The notes: generated by a model from the sequence alone, not told the origin. 64,000 bases of DNA from QKMZ01 sp012965515 (GCA_937879965.1 CALFMP010000026.1:62001-126000), one strand, 5' to 3'. Shown: positions 43,545-53,238, counted from the first letter of the stretch. A program made the numbers and translations.

Positions 43545-44918
43545 TTATGTTGACGCCATTGCCAGGTCGGATATAGTCGTTTGCGGTTCGAGATCTTCTA
43601 AAGCTTCACCGTATAAGTCGTAGGGTTTAGCTTCCGTGATTCTGACGCGCGAAAAGTCGCCAAGGACGCATCTGTTTCCTTCTTCGTCACGCACATAGAC
43701 AAGGTTGTCGATGTTTGGTGCGTCCCATTGAGAACGCCCTACGTAGAGGTTTTTCTTGTCGTCGTATGATTCGATGAGCACATCGATTATGCGTCCGACC
43801 ATCTTTTGATTTTGCTTGAAGGCAATTTCGTGCTGAATGCTCATGATTTTCTTGCGGCGTGCTTTCTTGACGCGTTCTGCCACCTGGTTGGGCATATTGC
43901 CGCTTTCCACTTCGGTTTGTTTCGAATAGGTGAAGACGCCCAGTCTATCGAACTCGTGCTTGGCGATGAAATCGGCCAGATGCTGCACTTGTTCTTCTGT
44001 TTCTCCAGGAAAACCGACGATGAATGTCGATCTGATTTTTACATCGGGCACTAATTGACGAATTCTTTCGACGACTTTCTCGGGATGGAGCGGACGTGCC
44101 ATTGATTTTAGAACGTCAGAATGGCTGTGCTGAAGCGGAATATCGACATACTTCACGACTTTCGGCAGGCGTGCCATAGTTTTTAGAAACTCGTCGGAGG
44201 TTTCGGTCGGATAGCAATACATGACGCGGATCCAGTCAAGCTCCTCGATTTCGTGCAGTGCTTCGAGCAGTTCCGGCAGTGCTTGACGCTTATAGATGTC
44301 CAGTCCGTAATAGGTTGAATCTTGTGAAACCAGGATGATTTCTCGCACTCCGGTGTTCACCAAAACGCGTGCTTCTTTGACCAAAGATTCGATAGAACGT
44401 GAACGGAAATCTCCACGCAACATCGGAATGATGCAGAAGGTGCAGCGATGATCGCAGCCTTCGGCAATTTTCAAATAAGCGGAAGCGCCTACGCCAGTCA
44501 TCATGCGAGGCAGAACTTCGTCGTTGTAATCATTGGGTACGTCGCTTACTTCGACTACGCGCAATGAAGAATCGCTAGACACTGCCTGATAGACTTCGAC
44601 GATTTTGGCGATGTCGCCTGTTCCAACAACAGCACGCGCCTCCGGGATCTCGGCCAATAGCTCTTCTTTGAAGTGCTGGGCCATGCAGCCGGCTACGATC
44701 AGTTGTTTGCCTTGATCTGCCAGCTCTACAAGAGTGCGCACTGATTCCTGGCGGGCGTCGCCAATGAATGAGCAAGTGTTGACCAAGCACATCTCCGCTT
44801 CTTCATTGTCGAAGGTGACCTCTACGCCTGCCTGATTGAGCAGACCAAGCATGACTTCGGTGTCGGTTTGATTCTTGGGGCATCCAAGGGATACCACGCC
44901 GAGGCGGGGTTTGCGCAT
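43545..44918 (-). CDS. rimO: Ribosomal protein S12 methylthiotransferase RimO
   Basis: Radical SAM enzyme that adds a methylthio group to an Asp of S12. The N-terminal UPF0004 domain has LGCPKNQTDTE, VNTCSFIGDA and VAGCMAQ, whose three Cys bind the auxiliary cluster. The radical SAM domain has CDHRCTFCIIP (CxxxCxxC) and FIVGFPGETEE. A C-terminal TRAM domain (about 375-440) binds substrate; ~18 extra residues follow. The sequence fits RimO better than MiaB (LGCPKN, not LGCQMN). Confidence 0.95.
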   Translation of the reverse strand: MRKPRLGVVSLGCPKNQTDTEVMLGLLNQAGVEVTFDNEEAEMCLVNTCSFIGDARQESVRTLVELADQGKQLIVAGCMAQHFKEELLAEIPEARAVVGTGDIAKIVEVYQAVSSDSSLRVVEVSDVPNDYNDEVLPRMMTGVGASAYLKIAEGCDHRCTFCIIPMLRGDFRSRSIESLVKEARVLVNTGVREIILVSQDSTYYGLDIYKRQALPELLEALHEIEELDWIRVMYCYPTETSDEFLKTMARLPKVVKYVDIPLQHSHSDVLKSMARPLHPEKVVERIRQLVPDVKIRSTFIVGFPGETEEQVQHLADFIAKHEFDRLGVFTYSKQTEVESGNMPNQVAERVKKARRKKIMSIQHEIAFKQNQKMVGRIIDVLIESYDDKKNLYVGRSQWDAPNIDNLVYVRDEEGNRCVLGDFSRVRITEAKPYDLYGEALEDLEPQTTISDLAMAST

Positions 44919-45059
44919 GTTGAACTCTCCAGTCGGCGGTTAGAAGATGACCGCTATATGTCCTGCAGCGTTGGACCTGCTGCACTAGCAGATCTGCCGC
45001 AATTAGAACTGCCGCTTCGTATGAGACGTTAACGCGCTCTAAGAGTGCATCCGCTCAAA

Positions 45060-46118
45060 CTAGTCGGTATCCAAGCGACCATCAGTATAACTGGAACCAC
45101 TGCGTCTAAGCGACTCGCCGGGGATATAAGAATCGCCGCCGACCGGTGCAAGACGCCGTCTGGGCGCACTCGCGCCGCCATCGCCCGCTGGACGACGCGT
45201 TACCTTCTTTACAATTGGTTTGACCACAGCCGTGCCGGCTGCCGGAGTCGTGGCTGTTGTGTCGGCTGGTGTTGCTCCACCGGCTGTTTTGGCCATGAAC
45301 GTTTTTTCAGTAATCTTGCCGGGCAATCCGAATGTCGAGGACTTGCCGTTTTGCTCGACCGAGAGGCTGCCGCCGTTGCCGGCTCTTACTCGCAGACCCT
45401 GCGCGTCCTGGAAGTCTCTTCTGTCTCCGGCTTCTAGATAGCCCGTGAAGAGAGAATCGCCGGAGGCAATGGATTTGACTTCCACCCAGACGTGCTGGCT
45501 AGCGGAGAGAGAAATGCGGCTGTCTGTCGGCTCTGTGTCACCCGGAGTGGTTGCAGCCGTCTTGTCTGAAGCAAGCGGCGGGGCTCCGGACGGAGAGACG
45601 CTCGAGAAACGATTAGGCAAATCTCTGGGTTGGAGGATATTTGTTGAATCTTGCTGAGACTGGTTGTTGGAATTCCACCAGAAAAGGAATGTGATGAGAC
45701 CGAGAATGACGATGATCCAGAACACCGAAACACCCATGGTTCTGAGAATTCCTGGTCCACCACCTTGTTCTATCTTGACGGTGCGAACGTGAGGCGGTGC
45801 CATCATCACGGGCTGCATCGGTCTGTCCAAGACAGCGCCTTTCTTGCGCCCATTGCCGTTTCCTTCAGTCTGGCTGCGATATTCCTCAACCAGAGATTGT
45901 GGATTCAGACCAACGCACTCGGCATAGCGGCGAATGAAACCTGACACATAAACTGGCTCAGGCAGATCTTCTGCCGCGCCATTGTCGATTGACTGCAAAT
46001 GATTGACCGGGATTTTGGTGCGCTGATATATATCCGATAGTGACAGTCCCTGCCCTTCTCTTGCTGATTTCAGCTTCTGACCAATAGACTCAAGCACCAT
46101 ATCCGTAGCCGTACTCAC
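45060..46118 (-). CDS. RodZ-like protein: HTH, membrane helix, DUF4115
   Basis: 352 residues. The N-terminal helix-turn-helix of the RodZ type (about 10-85) is GQKLKSAREGQGLSLSDIYQRTKIPVNHLQSID, ending with VYVSGFIRRYAECVG. One membrane helix lies near 128-150 (VFWIIVILGLITFLFWW), then a Pro/Ser/Thr linker and a beta domain (about 200-275, LSASQHVWVEV, SGDSLFTGYLEAGDRRDF) as in DUF4115. RodZ links MreB to the cell-wall machinery and helps set cell shape; mreB is not in the window. The C-terminal ~75 residues are Thr/Ala/Arg-rich. Confidence 0.82.
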   Translation of the reverse strand: MSTATDMVLESIGQKLKSAREGQGLSLSDIYQRTKIPVNHLQSIDNGAAEDLPEPVYVSGFIRRYAECVGLNPQSLVEEYRSQTEGNGNGRKKGAVLDRPMQPVMMAPPHVRTVKIEQGGGPGILRTMGVSVFWIIVILGLITFLFWWNSNNQSQQDSTNILQPRDLPNRFSSVSPSGAPPLASDKTAATTPGDTEPTDSRISLSASQHVWVEVKSIASGDSLFTGYLEAGDRRDFQDAQGLRVRAGNGGSLSVEQNGKSSTFGLPGKITEKTFMAKTAGGATPADTTATTPAAGTAVVKPIVKKVTRRPAGDGGASAPRRRLAPVGGDSYIPGESLRRSGSSYTDGRLDTD

Positions 46119-46153
46119 TTAATTGCTTTCCTAAAACTCGCTTGCATGGCAAG

Positions 46154-46885
46154 CTATTTACTAACTTTGAGAAGAGATACCTCTGAAGCCATCAATTGCC
46201 GCCACTGACCCGGCTCCTTCAGGTTCAATTGTAACGCACCAATCCGCTCTCTGACCAATCGAAGCACGTTATAACCTACCTTCGCGCACATCCGCCGAAT
46301 CTGACGATTGCGACCTTCTGAGATGACGATGACGAAGGTGGACAAGTTTCCGGAGCGCTTGAGTGAATGCACGTGTGCCCTTTGTGTCATTCCTTCTGAC
46401 AACCGGACGCCTTCGCTCAATGTTTTGAGCGCGTTCTGGTCGATGTGTCCATCCACGGTCACTCGATATGTTTTGTCAATGTGATGGGATGGATGAGTCA
46501 GGGTCTGGGCTAGAGCCCCATCGTTAGTGAGGATAATCATGCCTTCCGAGTCTCTGTCGAGGCGGCCGACCGGCTTCAGGTGCTGGAGATCGGGCGGCAG
46601 GAGGTCCAAAACCGTTCGCCTGCCTTTCTCATCGTCACATGTGGTGACGACGCCTTTCGGCTTGTAGAGGACGACGTAGTCGTAGGCTTTCTTATATAAA
46701 GGTTTGCCGTCAACCTGAATTCTGTCTTTTGCCAGGTCTACTTGCATCGACAAATCGTCGACAATAACTCCGTTCACCTTCACACGCCTGGCTTTTACGA
46801 GTTCATCCGCATCGCGGCGCGAGCAAATGCCCGTAGCTGCAATGGCCCGATTCAAACGCAGTTTTTCAGGCTCTTTGGCGGCCAT
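46154..46885 (-). CDS. RsuA/RluB/RluE-family pseudouridine synthase
   Basis: Converts a uridine in ribosomal RNA to pseudouridine. The N-terminal S4 domain (LRLNRAIAATGICSRRDADELVKARRVKVNG) binds RNA. The catalytic Asp lies in VGRLDRDSEGMIILTNDG, then THPSHHIDKTYRVTV, and GRNRQIRRMCAKVG near the C-terminus. Length (243) fits the RluB/RsuA group; which rRNA site it uses cannot be told. It sits between the YtxH/DUF948 genes and the RodZ-like gene on the same strand. Confidence 0.92.
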   Translation of the reverse strand: MAAKEPEKLRLNRAIAATGICSRRDADELVKARRVKVNGVIVDDLSMQVDLAKDRIQVDGKPLYKKAYDYVVLYKPKGVVTTCDDEKGRRTVLDLLPPDLQHLKPVGRLDRDSEGMIILTNDGALAQTLTHPSHHIDKTYRVTVDGHIDQNALKTLSEGVRLSEGMTQRAHVHSLKRSGNLSTFVIVISEGRNRQIRRMCAKVGYNVLRLVRERIGALQLNLKEPGQWRQLMASEVSLLKVSK

Positions 46886-46951
46886 ACGTTGGTATTAGAT
46901 ATGGTGGCGCGTGCTGCTATGCACGATCGCAATGCATGCTCGAAAGGCTTA

Positions 46952-47305
46952 CTAGCCCGAGGTGGCCGACTCGACGTCGTCAACCAGTGATTGCGTGCTG
47001 TGACCGGCCATCTCCTGAATTTTGTTGGAGATTTGCGACTTTTTGTCGTTGAACTGGTCTTTGGCGGTGCGCAAAACTTCCTCGCCTCTGTGTTGAAAGT
47101 CGTTCAACGCGTGTTCCGCCTTGCCGCGGAAATCCGTCAGCTGGTCGCTGGCATTCTTGTAGAGGTCTTCGCCTCCATCGGCAATCTGTCTTCTCAGATC
47201 GGCGCCGGACTTGGGCGCTGCCAGCATTCCAAATAGGAAGCCCATAATTCCGCCAACTAAAAGTCCTTCAAAAAATCTACCGCTTGAGTCCGACATTTTC
47301 TTCAC
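46952..47305 (-). CDS. YtxH-domain small membrane protein
   Basis: 117 residues. The N-terminal GRFFEGLLVGGIMGFLFGMLAAPKSG is the YtxH hallmark: one glycine-rich membrane helix ending APKSG. Next come RRQIADGGEDLYKNASDQL and a long amphipathic helix. YtxH proteins are small stress-associated membrane proteins of unclear function. It follows the DUF948 gene by 12 bp. A second YtxH protein is encoded two genes upstream, so DUF948 is flanked by two paralogues. Confidence 0.78.
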   Translation of the reverse strand: MKKMSDSSGRFFEGLLVGGIMGFLFGMLAAPKSGADLRRQIADGGEDLYKNASDQLTDFRGKAEHALNDFQHRGEEVLRTAKDQFNDKKSQISNKIQEMAGHSTQSLVDDVESATSG

Positions 47306-47317
47306 CTCGGTCCATCG

Positions 47318-47785
47318 TTAAATGGTTAACTGTCTTTTGTCTTTACTGGATTTGTCCCTAGTATTTTCTGTGCCCCGTCCATGGGCGCTCGTCTCATCAT
47401 GTGAACCTTCTTTGTTCCCCTGTGAGCTCAAGTAGGCCTTGAAACCCGCCAGGAGTCCGGTTCCCCACACATTTGATTCTTTTTTAGCCGAATCGGTGAC
47501 TTTGGTAAGGTTGCCCGTCACGTCTTCGACTTTTGTACCCACGTCGGTGATACTTTGCTGCGCTACCGACTGAATTTTTATCACTCCGCCGGCTAACTTG
47601 CTGACTTCACGTAAAGTCGGCGCCAGCTCGGTTTCCAAGGTCGTCGCCAACTTCTCGTAAGCGGTGAGAGTGCGGTTGACTTGCGGCACCAGCTGCCCGC
47701 AAGCAACAACTACTCCGACAAGTCCCACGCTCAAAAGTGCCAGAGCGCCGACAACAAGAAAATCCAGTGTATGTGTCAATTCCAA
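47318..47785 (-). CDS. DUF948-like membrane protein
   Basis: 155 residues. An N-terminal membrane helix (about 8-32, FLVVGALALLSVGLVGVVVACGQL) is followed by a long helix with heptad pattern and many Val/Thr (about 40-105), as in DUF948/YtxG proteins. A Ser/Lys/Glu-rich tail ends it. In Firmicutes YtxG and YtxH are encoded together, as here. The mode of action is not known. Confidence 0.7.
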   Translation of the reverse strand: MELTHTLDFLVVGALALLSVGLVGVVVACGQLVPQVNRTLTAYEKLATTLETELAPTLREVSKLAGGVIKIQSVAQQSITDVGTKVEDVTGNLTKVTDSAKKESNVWGTGLLAGFKAYLSSQGNKEGSHDETSAHGRGTENTRDKSSKDKRQLTI

Positions 47786-47843
47786 AGTGTAAGCCTCATT
47801 TTCCAGGTCAATACCAGGTTTATGGTCGGCAGGCTAATTCGGC

Positions 47844-48212
47844 TTACCGGTGCTGAAACGGCAGAACGGTCGAACCGCCCATTTCAAGCTCTTCGCGCTT
47901 TTTAGCGGCGGCGAGCTTTCCGGCTGCCACTGCTCGTTTTAAACGCAAAGTTTGATCTTCAATCAGAACCTGGCAGTAATTGAGCGCTGAGGCATAGAGA
48001 TCGATGGAATCGTCCACCAACTCACTGGCCTTTTCAGGCAGATGGTTAGCCGTCTCCTTGATAACGCCTCTTACTTCGCTTCCTGATTTTGGTGCCACTA
48101 GAAGTGCGACGGTAACTCCGCCTGCCGCTCCCAGAAGAAGACCCAAAAACCAGGCTGCAAAGCCTGAGTCAGACGATCTTTCATCGTTGGCATTTTTGCT
48201 CATCGACTGCAA
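47844..48212 (-). CDS. YtxH-domain small membrane protein, second copy
   Basis: 122 residues. SGFAAWFLGLLLGAAGGVTVALLVAPKSGSEVRG is a YtxH-type helix with the APKSG end, then a helical region with KRAVAAGKLAAAKKREELE. First gene of the YtxH-DUF948-YtxH group. An extended -10 box (TGGTATACT, near 48357-48349 on the minus strand) lies about 140 bp upstream and may drive the group. Confidence 0.75.
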   Translation of the reverse strand: MQSMSKNANDERSSDSGFAAWFLGLLLGAAGGVTVALLVAPKSGSEVRGVIKETANHLPEKASELVDDSIDLYASALNYCQVLIEDQTLRLKRAVAAGKLAAAKKREELEMGGSTVLPFQHR

Positions 48213-48546
48213 AACTCCTTACTAGAACGCCTGCTTCTCGGCCATTTTGCTTGCTGCATGCCCTCTCACGCGGATTGGCGTAATTGGGTATGGGAGCCGG
48301 TTGGCAAGCTCATTTCGATTGCCTAAAACCTTTTGACAATCACTGTGGAGTATACCATTCAAAAGGCTGAAAATAGTCAAGATACGGGACGAACTGCCGA
48401 TCGCGCCGAGGCGCGGCTGCCAGGGACCGAGCCGGTTAAGCAACTCCGCAAGCCCTATCGGTGAGCATCTACGCTCACAACAAAGATTTACAGGCGCGCG
48501 TCACATAAATCCGGCAGCCAGTCTAAATGTGCTCGTCAATAGCCAG
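48213..48546. other. Intergenic stretch upstream of the YtxH group
   Basis: No credible gene. On the minus strand TGGTATACT (48357-48349) is a good extended -10 element, with TTGACT further upstream at too long a spacing (20 bp). The plus strand shows TTGACA near 48333 but no matching -10. The upstream part lies just after the coaBC stop. Confidence 0.45.
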
Positions 48547-49815
48547 CTAGTCTGCGCTGGCGGGCTCTTTTTCCGCTGTTGAGAAACGCGCTGCGATGAT
48601 GTCACAGAGGTGCTCGGCAATCGCACGTTTTGGCATGCGTGGCAGATTCTCCCTGCTTCCGTCGGCTGAAAGGATAATGACAGCATTATCATCGCTTCCG
48701 AAGCCGATATCGGGGACGGTAATGTCGTTGCCGACGATTACATCGAGATTTTTGCGTTTCAGCTTCTGGGAGGCATTACTCAGAAGTTCTTCTGATTCAG
48801 CCGCAAAGCCGATAATGAATTGCTCGTCTGTTTTCACACGACCGAGCAAGTCGAGAATATCCGGATTTTTTGTAAGTTCCAGAGAGAAATCTTCTTTGAC
48901 CGATTTCTTTATCTTTTGATTCGAAAAACCCAGCGGTCTGAAATCCGCCACTGCTGCCGTCATTACGAGGGCGTCACAGCCGTCGAATTCGGCTTCCACT
49001 GTCTCTTGCATTTCCAGTGCTGTTTCAACCAATAGCACCGAATAAGCACGATCAACTTCGACGGTCGAAACAAGAGTTACTTCAGCACCGCGCGCATAGG
49101 CTGCATCCGCCATAGCGATGCCCATTTTGCCAGATGACCTATTGCCGATGAAACGTACCGGATCGATCGGTTCTCTAGTGCCGCCGGCGGTGACAATGAC
49201 CCGTCGGCCCGCCAGTGTGCGGTGCTCGAGAAGGCAGGCTGCAGCAGCTGCGACGATGGTTTCGACAGAAGCCATTTTGCCAGTGCCGAAATCGCCGCAA
49301 GCCAATTCGCCGTAATCGGCGGCAATCAGGTCGTAGCGGTAATGGTTCTGCAAAGTGGCGAGATTGTTTTGAGTAGCCGGATGATCCAGCATCTTGGGAT
49401 TCATCGCCGGAGCCAGCATGATTTTGGCGCTAGAAGCCAGAATCATGGTAGTCAACAGGTCGTCGCACATACCGGCTGCCATTTTGGCAATTATGTCTGC
49501 AGTTGCCGGAGCGACAAGGATCAAATCGGCTTTCTTCGCCAATTCTATGTGCTCGGGACGCCAATCTGCTTGTGCTTGGAACTGCTCACAATGTGACGGA
49601 TTGCGAGTGATTGTCGTCAGCGAAAGCTGCGTGACGAACTCTCGAGCATTGGGGGTGAGCACCGCGTGCACGTCGGCACCGGCTCGTCTGAGCATGGAAG
49701 CGATGTCGCATGCTTTGTATGCGGCAATTCCGCCGGTCACTCCTAAGATTATGGTTTTGCCGTGGAGAGGGTTAACCTCAGCAAAATTGTTTTCGCGCTT
49801 CTTATTTCTTGGCAT
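48547..49815 (-). CDS. coaBC: Bifunctional phosphopantothenoylcysteine decarboxylase/synthetase
   Basis: Makes 4'-phosphopantetheine from 4'-phosphopantothenate in coenzyme A synthesis. N-terminal flavin-dependent CoaC half: ILGVTGGIAAYKACDIASML, catalytic His in PEHIELAKKADLILVAPATADIIAKMA, PAMNPKM and the flexible-flap Cys in ELACGDFGTGKM. C-terminal CoaB half: VIVTAGGTREPIDPVRFIGNRSSGKMG, the AAVADFRP loop and FIIGFAAESEE, then VGNDI. Length is close to normal (422). It heads the minus-strand run and is divergent from metG. Confidence 0.96.
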   Translation of the reverse strand: MPRNKKRENNFAEVNPLHGKTIILGVTGGIAAYKACDIASMLRRAGADVHAVLTPNAREFVTQLSLTTITRNPSHCEQFQAQADWRPEHIELAKKADLILVAPATADIIAKMAAGMCDDLLTTMILASSAKIMLAPAMNPKMLDHPATQNNLATLQNHYRYDLIAADYGELACGDFGTGKMASVETIVAAAAACLLEHRTLAGRRVIVTAGGTREPIDPVRFIGNRSSGKMGIAMADAAYARGAEVTLVSTVEVDRAYSVLLVETALEMQETVEAEFDGCDALVMTAAVADFRPLGFSNQKIKKSVKEDFSLELTKNPDILDLLGRVKTDEQFIIGFAAESEELLSNASQKLKRKNLDVIVGNDITVPDIGFGSDDNAVIILSADGSRENLPRMPKRAIAEHLCDIIAARFSTAEKEPASAD

Positions 49816-49996
49816 ATTGCTGACTCTCCCGGGGTCATAAACCTCACCTGTATTATTATGTGGCTATCGTGAATTCTTCGCTAGCCGCTTTACTTCTCGG
49901 CTTGTTTAGATTTCGCGACTTTCGGCGCTTTGAATTACCACCAAAAGAGCCGCCGTGCCGGACTGGCTCTGCTTCTAGCTTTCACAGGGAGAGCAA

Positions 49997-51565
49997 ATGG
50001 AAAAGTTTTACGTAACGACAGCCATCGACTACGTGAATGCGTCACCGCATATCGGTCATGCCTATGAAAAGATAGCCGCTGATGTTTTGGCTCGTTTTCA
50101 TCGTATTCGAGGCAAGGATGTCTTCTTCCTGACAGGCGTGGACGAGCACGGCATAAAAGTTGAGCGCACGGCCGCTACAGCCGGCAAAAGCCCCCAAGAA
50201 TTCGTTGACGAAATGTCGGCAAAATTCAAAGCGGCATGGGAAAAATTGAATGTCGTTCCCGACCGTTTCATCCGCACGACTGAAGATGAACACAAAAAGG
50301 TTGTGCAAGAGATGTTTCGCCGCATGCAAGAGAAGGGTGACATCTATAAGTCTTCCTACACAGGACATTATTGCGAAGGCTGTGAAGACTTCGTGCGTGA
50401 GCGTGATCTTGATGAGCAGGGCAATTGTCCCAATCACAAGAAGCCACCTCGCCAGGTCAGTGAAGAAAACTATTTCTTCAAATTGAGCAAATACAAGGAC
50501 GCAATCAGAAAGTGGATGACGGAAGACCCCAGCCGCGTTCAGCCGGATGGGCGCCGCAAGGAAGTTTTGAATCAGCTGGATGATCCGGAAGTCACCGACT
50601 TTAGCGTTTCGCGCAGCCGCAATTCTTTGAAGTGGGGCATTCCGGTGCCCGGAGACGAAGACCAAGTGATTTACGTTTGGATCGACGCACTCACCAATTA
50701 CTTCACGGGTGGCGGCGGATTCGAAGGGAAAGGATATTGGCCGGCAACTCTGCATTTGGTCGGCAAAGACATCATCAAGTTTCATTGCATTTACTGGCCG
50801 GCGATGCTGATGTCCGCCGAAGTTGAATTGCCCGCAGGCGTGTTTGCCCATGGTTTCATAACAGTTGAAGGGCAGAAAATCAGTAAGTCGCTCGGCAATG
50901 TCATTGATCCAATTGCTCTGGTCGACCAGTATGGCGCTGACGCTGTGCGCTATTCGCTGTTTTCCGGAAGTGCCTTCGATCAAGATGGTGACTTTTCCGG
51001 AAAGGAATTGATCCGGCGAGTCAATTCAGAGTTGGCGAACAACGTAGGCAATTTGCTCAATCGCACTCTTACTCTGGTGGATAAGAATTGTGGTGGCAAA
51101 GTACCTGATTGCCAGCCGGAAAATGTCGTTCGAAAACAGGCTAATCTGATTCACGAGACCGTTGACGAACACATGAGTAAGTATGATTTCTCCGGTGCCA
51201 TCAACGCGATTCTCGCTCTTGTTGATCAAGCAAACAAGTACATGAACGACGACAAGCCCTGGACACTATTCAAAGAAGGAAAACAGAAGGAAGGCGAAGA
51301 AGTTCTCTACACCTGTCTTGAAGTACTCCGCCGTACAGCGATGAATCTCTATCCTTTTACTCCTGAGTTGTCGCAAAACATGTGGAATCAACTTGGTTAC
51401 GACGATCAAGTCGGAAAAATTGGCGATTCAATTCGTGAAGACGGATTCTTCGACATGATTCCGGTCGGCCAGACTGTTCGCAACCAGGGACCTATATTCA
51501 AGCGGATTGAAGAGGGCGAAAACGGCTCTGACGGCGCCGATAAACCTGCAAAGGGTAAGAAATAG
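49997..51565 (+). CDS. metG: Methionyl-tRNA synthetase
   Basis: Charges tRNA-Met. Class I motifs: the HIGH-type PHIGH at about residue 18 and the KMSKS-type KISKS in EGQKISKSLGN. The connective peptide has a Cys pair CEGCEDF and a later Cys/His (CPNHKK) that suggests a modified zinc site. The anticodon-binding helical domain begins near 360. There is no C-terminal EMAP-like dimerisation domain, so this is a short (522-residue) form. A Shine-Dalgarno-like GGGAGAG precedes the ATG. Downstream genes on the same strand follow within 60 bp. Confidence 0.96.
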   Translation: MEKFYVTTAIDYVNASPHIGHAYEKIAADVLARFHRIRGKDVFFLTGVDEHGIKVERTAATAGKSPQEFVDEMSAKFKAAWEKLNVVPDRFIRTTEDEHKKVVQEMFRRMQEKGDIYKSSYTGHYCEGCEDFVRERDLDEQGNCPNHKKPPRQVSEENYFFKLSKYKDAIRKWMTEDPSRVQPDGRRKEVLNQLDDPEVTDFSVSRSRNSLKWGIPVPGDEDQVIYVWIDALTNYFTGGGGFEGKGYWPATLHLVGKDIIKFHCIYWPAMLMSAEVELPAGVFAHGFITVEGQKISKSLGNVIDPIALVDQYGADAVRYSLFSGSAFDQDGDFSGKELIRRVNSELANNVGNLLNRTLTLVDKNCGGKVPDCQPENVVRKQANLIHETVDEHMSKYDFSGAINAILALVDQANKYMNDDKPWTLFKEGKQKEGEEVLYTCLEVLRRTAMNLYPFTPELSQNMWNQLGYDDQVGKIGDSIREDGFFDMIPVGQTVRNQGPIFKRIEEGENGSDGADKPAKGKK

Positions 51566-51623
51566 CGTTTCTCTCATCCACTTCATCTCCGTATCCTCTA
51601 ATATGGTTGGGGGAGACTTAGGC

Positions 51624-52598
51624 GTGACTGAAGTAAATACGCAGGCAGAAAATCAAACGAACGTTGCAGCAGAGTCTTCGGATCCTCTGGAGAAAATCCG
51701 TTTGATACTCAAATTGATTCGTCCAAAGCAATGGGCGAAGAATTTGATTGTTTTTGCTCCCGCACTTTTTTCCGGCAAAATATTTGAACCTGCCACTCTT
51801 TCGGCAGCTTCTCTATGTTTTGTCGCCTTTTGCATGTGCGCAAGTGCAGTCTACATTGTCAATGACGTTCTTGATTGCAAGTCTGATCGGCTGCACCCCA
51901 GAAAGAAAAATCGCCCGGTAGCTTCCGGCAAAATTAGTGTGCCACTGGCTCTGTCGCTGGGAGTAATCTGCGCTGCAGCTGCGCTAGGCATCGGTTTTTT
52001 GGTTAGACCGACAGTCGATGTTTTCTTGCTTGTGTATTTTGTCTTGATGATGTTCTACGCACTGGTTTTGAAACATTATGTCCTGCTGGATGTATTTGCA
52101 ATTGCAGCTGGTTTCGTCTTGCGCGCCGCTGGAGGCGCTGCCGCTGCGGGAGTGGAATCTTCCGGTTGGTTCTTGGCCTGCACCTCATTTGGTGCTCTTT
52201 TCTTAGGTTTGGAGAAGCGCCGCCAGGAGACAATGCTCTTGAAAGATGATGCTGCTTCGCATAGAAAAACCTTGAATGCTTATTCGCCCGAACTTGTGGA
52301 CCGTATGGAAGCAGTCATAGTGCCGAGCTTGGTTACTTGCTATGCCTTCTATACTTTCCAGTCTTATCACGGACAATGGATGATGCTGACTCTTCCATTT
52401 GTTCTCTATGGCGTTATGCGTTATCAGGTTTTGTCGGTGAAATCTGACGACACTGGTGCTCCCGATGAGGTCCTCTGGAAAGATCGAGGCATCCAGGTAA
52501 CGCTTCTGCTCTGGGTTCTGACCAGTGCAGGAGTTGTATATGGAGTGATTCCCAAGTTCTTCCAAATGACCTCAGCGTTTCTGGACGGACTTCGTTAG
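51624..52598 (+). CDS. UbiA-family prenyltransferase, decaprenyl-phosphate phosphoribosyltransferase-like
   Basis: The start is placed at the GTG at 51624, with GGGGGAG about 8 nt upstream; the frame is open further back over metG. About eight membrane helices. The characteristic LIRPKQWAKNLIVFAPALFSG segment and the Asp-rich motif NDVLDCKSDRLHPRKKNRPVASG match enzymes that attach phosphoribose to a polyprenyl phosphate, a step in arabinose-containing wall polymers in actinobacteria. A second, shorter Asp-rich site is not obvious. The donor and acceptor here are not certain. No arabinosyl pathway genes are nearby. Confidence 0.8.
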   Translation: MTEVNTQAENQTNVAAESSDPLEKIRLILKLIRPKQWAKNLIVFAPALFSGKIFEPATLSAASLCFVAFCMCASAVYIVNDVLDCKSDRLHPRKKNRPVASGKISVPLALSLGVICAAAALGIGFLVRPTVDVFLLVYFVLMMFYALVLKHYVLLDVFAIAAGFVLRAAGGAAAAGVESSGWFLACTSFGALFLGLEKRRQETMLLKDDAASHRKTLNAYSPELVDRMEAVIVPSLVTCYAFYTFQSYHGQWMMLTLPFVLYGVMRYQVLSVKSDDTGAPDEVLWKDRGIQVTLLLWVLTSAGVVYGVIPKFFQMTSAFLDGLR

Positions 52599-52606
52599 GT
52601 ACTGTT

Positions 52607-53107
52607 TTGAAAGAGTGCAGTCAGATCAATGTTCGCGCTGCGGAACTGATGGATGGAGATGCCGTCTGGTCGGTTCTTGAACCGGTAATTCGGGCGGGCG
52701 AAACCTATGCCCTCGCTCGTGATCTGTCGCGAATGGATGCTCTGGCTTATTGGTTCTGCGAAGAAAACGAAGTGTATGTTGCATGTGAAGACGGCGAAAT
52801 AGTCGGAACGTACTTCTTAAAGGCGAATCACTCGGGAGGCGGCGCACATGTGGCAAACGCCGGATACGTCACGGCGGCGCATGCAAAAGGAAGAGGTGTG
52901 GCGCAAACTATGCTCGAGCATTCTCTTGCGCGTGCGACCGAAAGAGGCTTCCTCGCTATGCAATTCAATTTCGTGATTAGCTCGAACGAAGCGGCTGTCA
53001 GGCTCTGGCAGAAAAATGGCTTCGAAATCGTCGGCAAAATGCCGAAAGTCTTTCTGCATCCGGATCTTGGATATGTCGACGCTTTTGTGATGTACCGGAA
53101 GCTCTAA
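52607..53107 (+). CDS. GNAT-family acetyltransferase
   Basis: 166 residues. Typical GNAT layout: VRAAELMDGDAV at the N-terminus, EVYVACEDGEIVGTYFL, an ANAGYVTAAHAKGRGVAQTMLEH acetyl-CoA-binding segment (motif A, with GRGVAQ) and the RLWQKNGFEIVGKMPKVF segment near the end. Substrate unknown. Start is a TTG at 52607, 8 bp after the previous stop; an ATG 14 codons later is an alternative. Probably in an operon with metG and the prenyltransferase. Confidence 0.82.
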   Translation: MKECSQINVRAAELMDGDAVWSVLEPVIRAGETYALARDLSRMDALAYWFCEENEVYVACEDGEIVGTYFLKANHSGGGAHVANAGYVTAAHAKGRGVAQTMLEHSLARATERGFLAMQFNFVISSNEAAVRLWQKNGFEIVGKMPKVFLHPDLGYVDAFVMYRKL

Positions 53108-53238
53108 CTGGCAATTGTTTTCACTGTTATGCACTGGAAGCTGAAGCTTTGAGGCCTGAACTTCTAGACAGTCTGCCAAGGTTTCTAAACGTAAATTCTG
53201 GCGCTGGTTTAAGGTTTGGGATTTGGATTGGCCATAGA

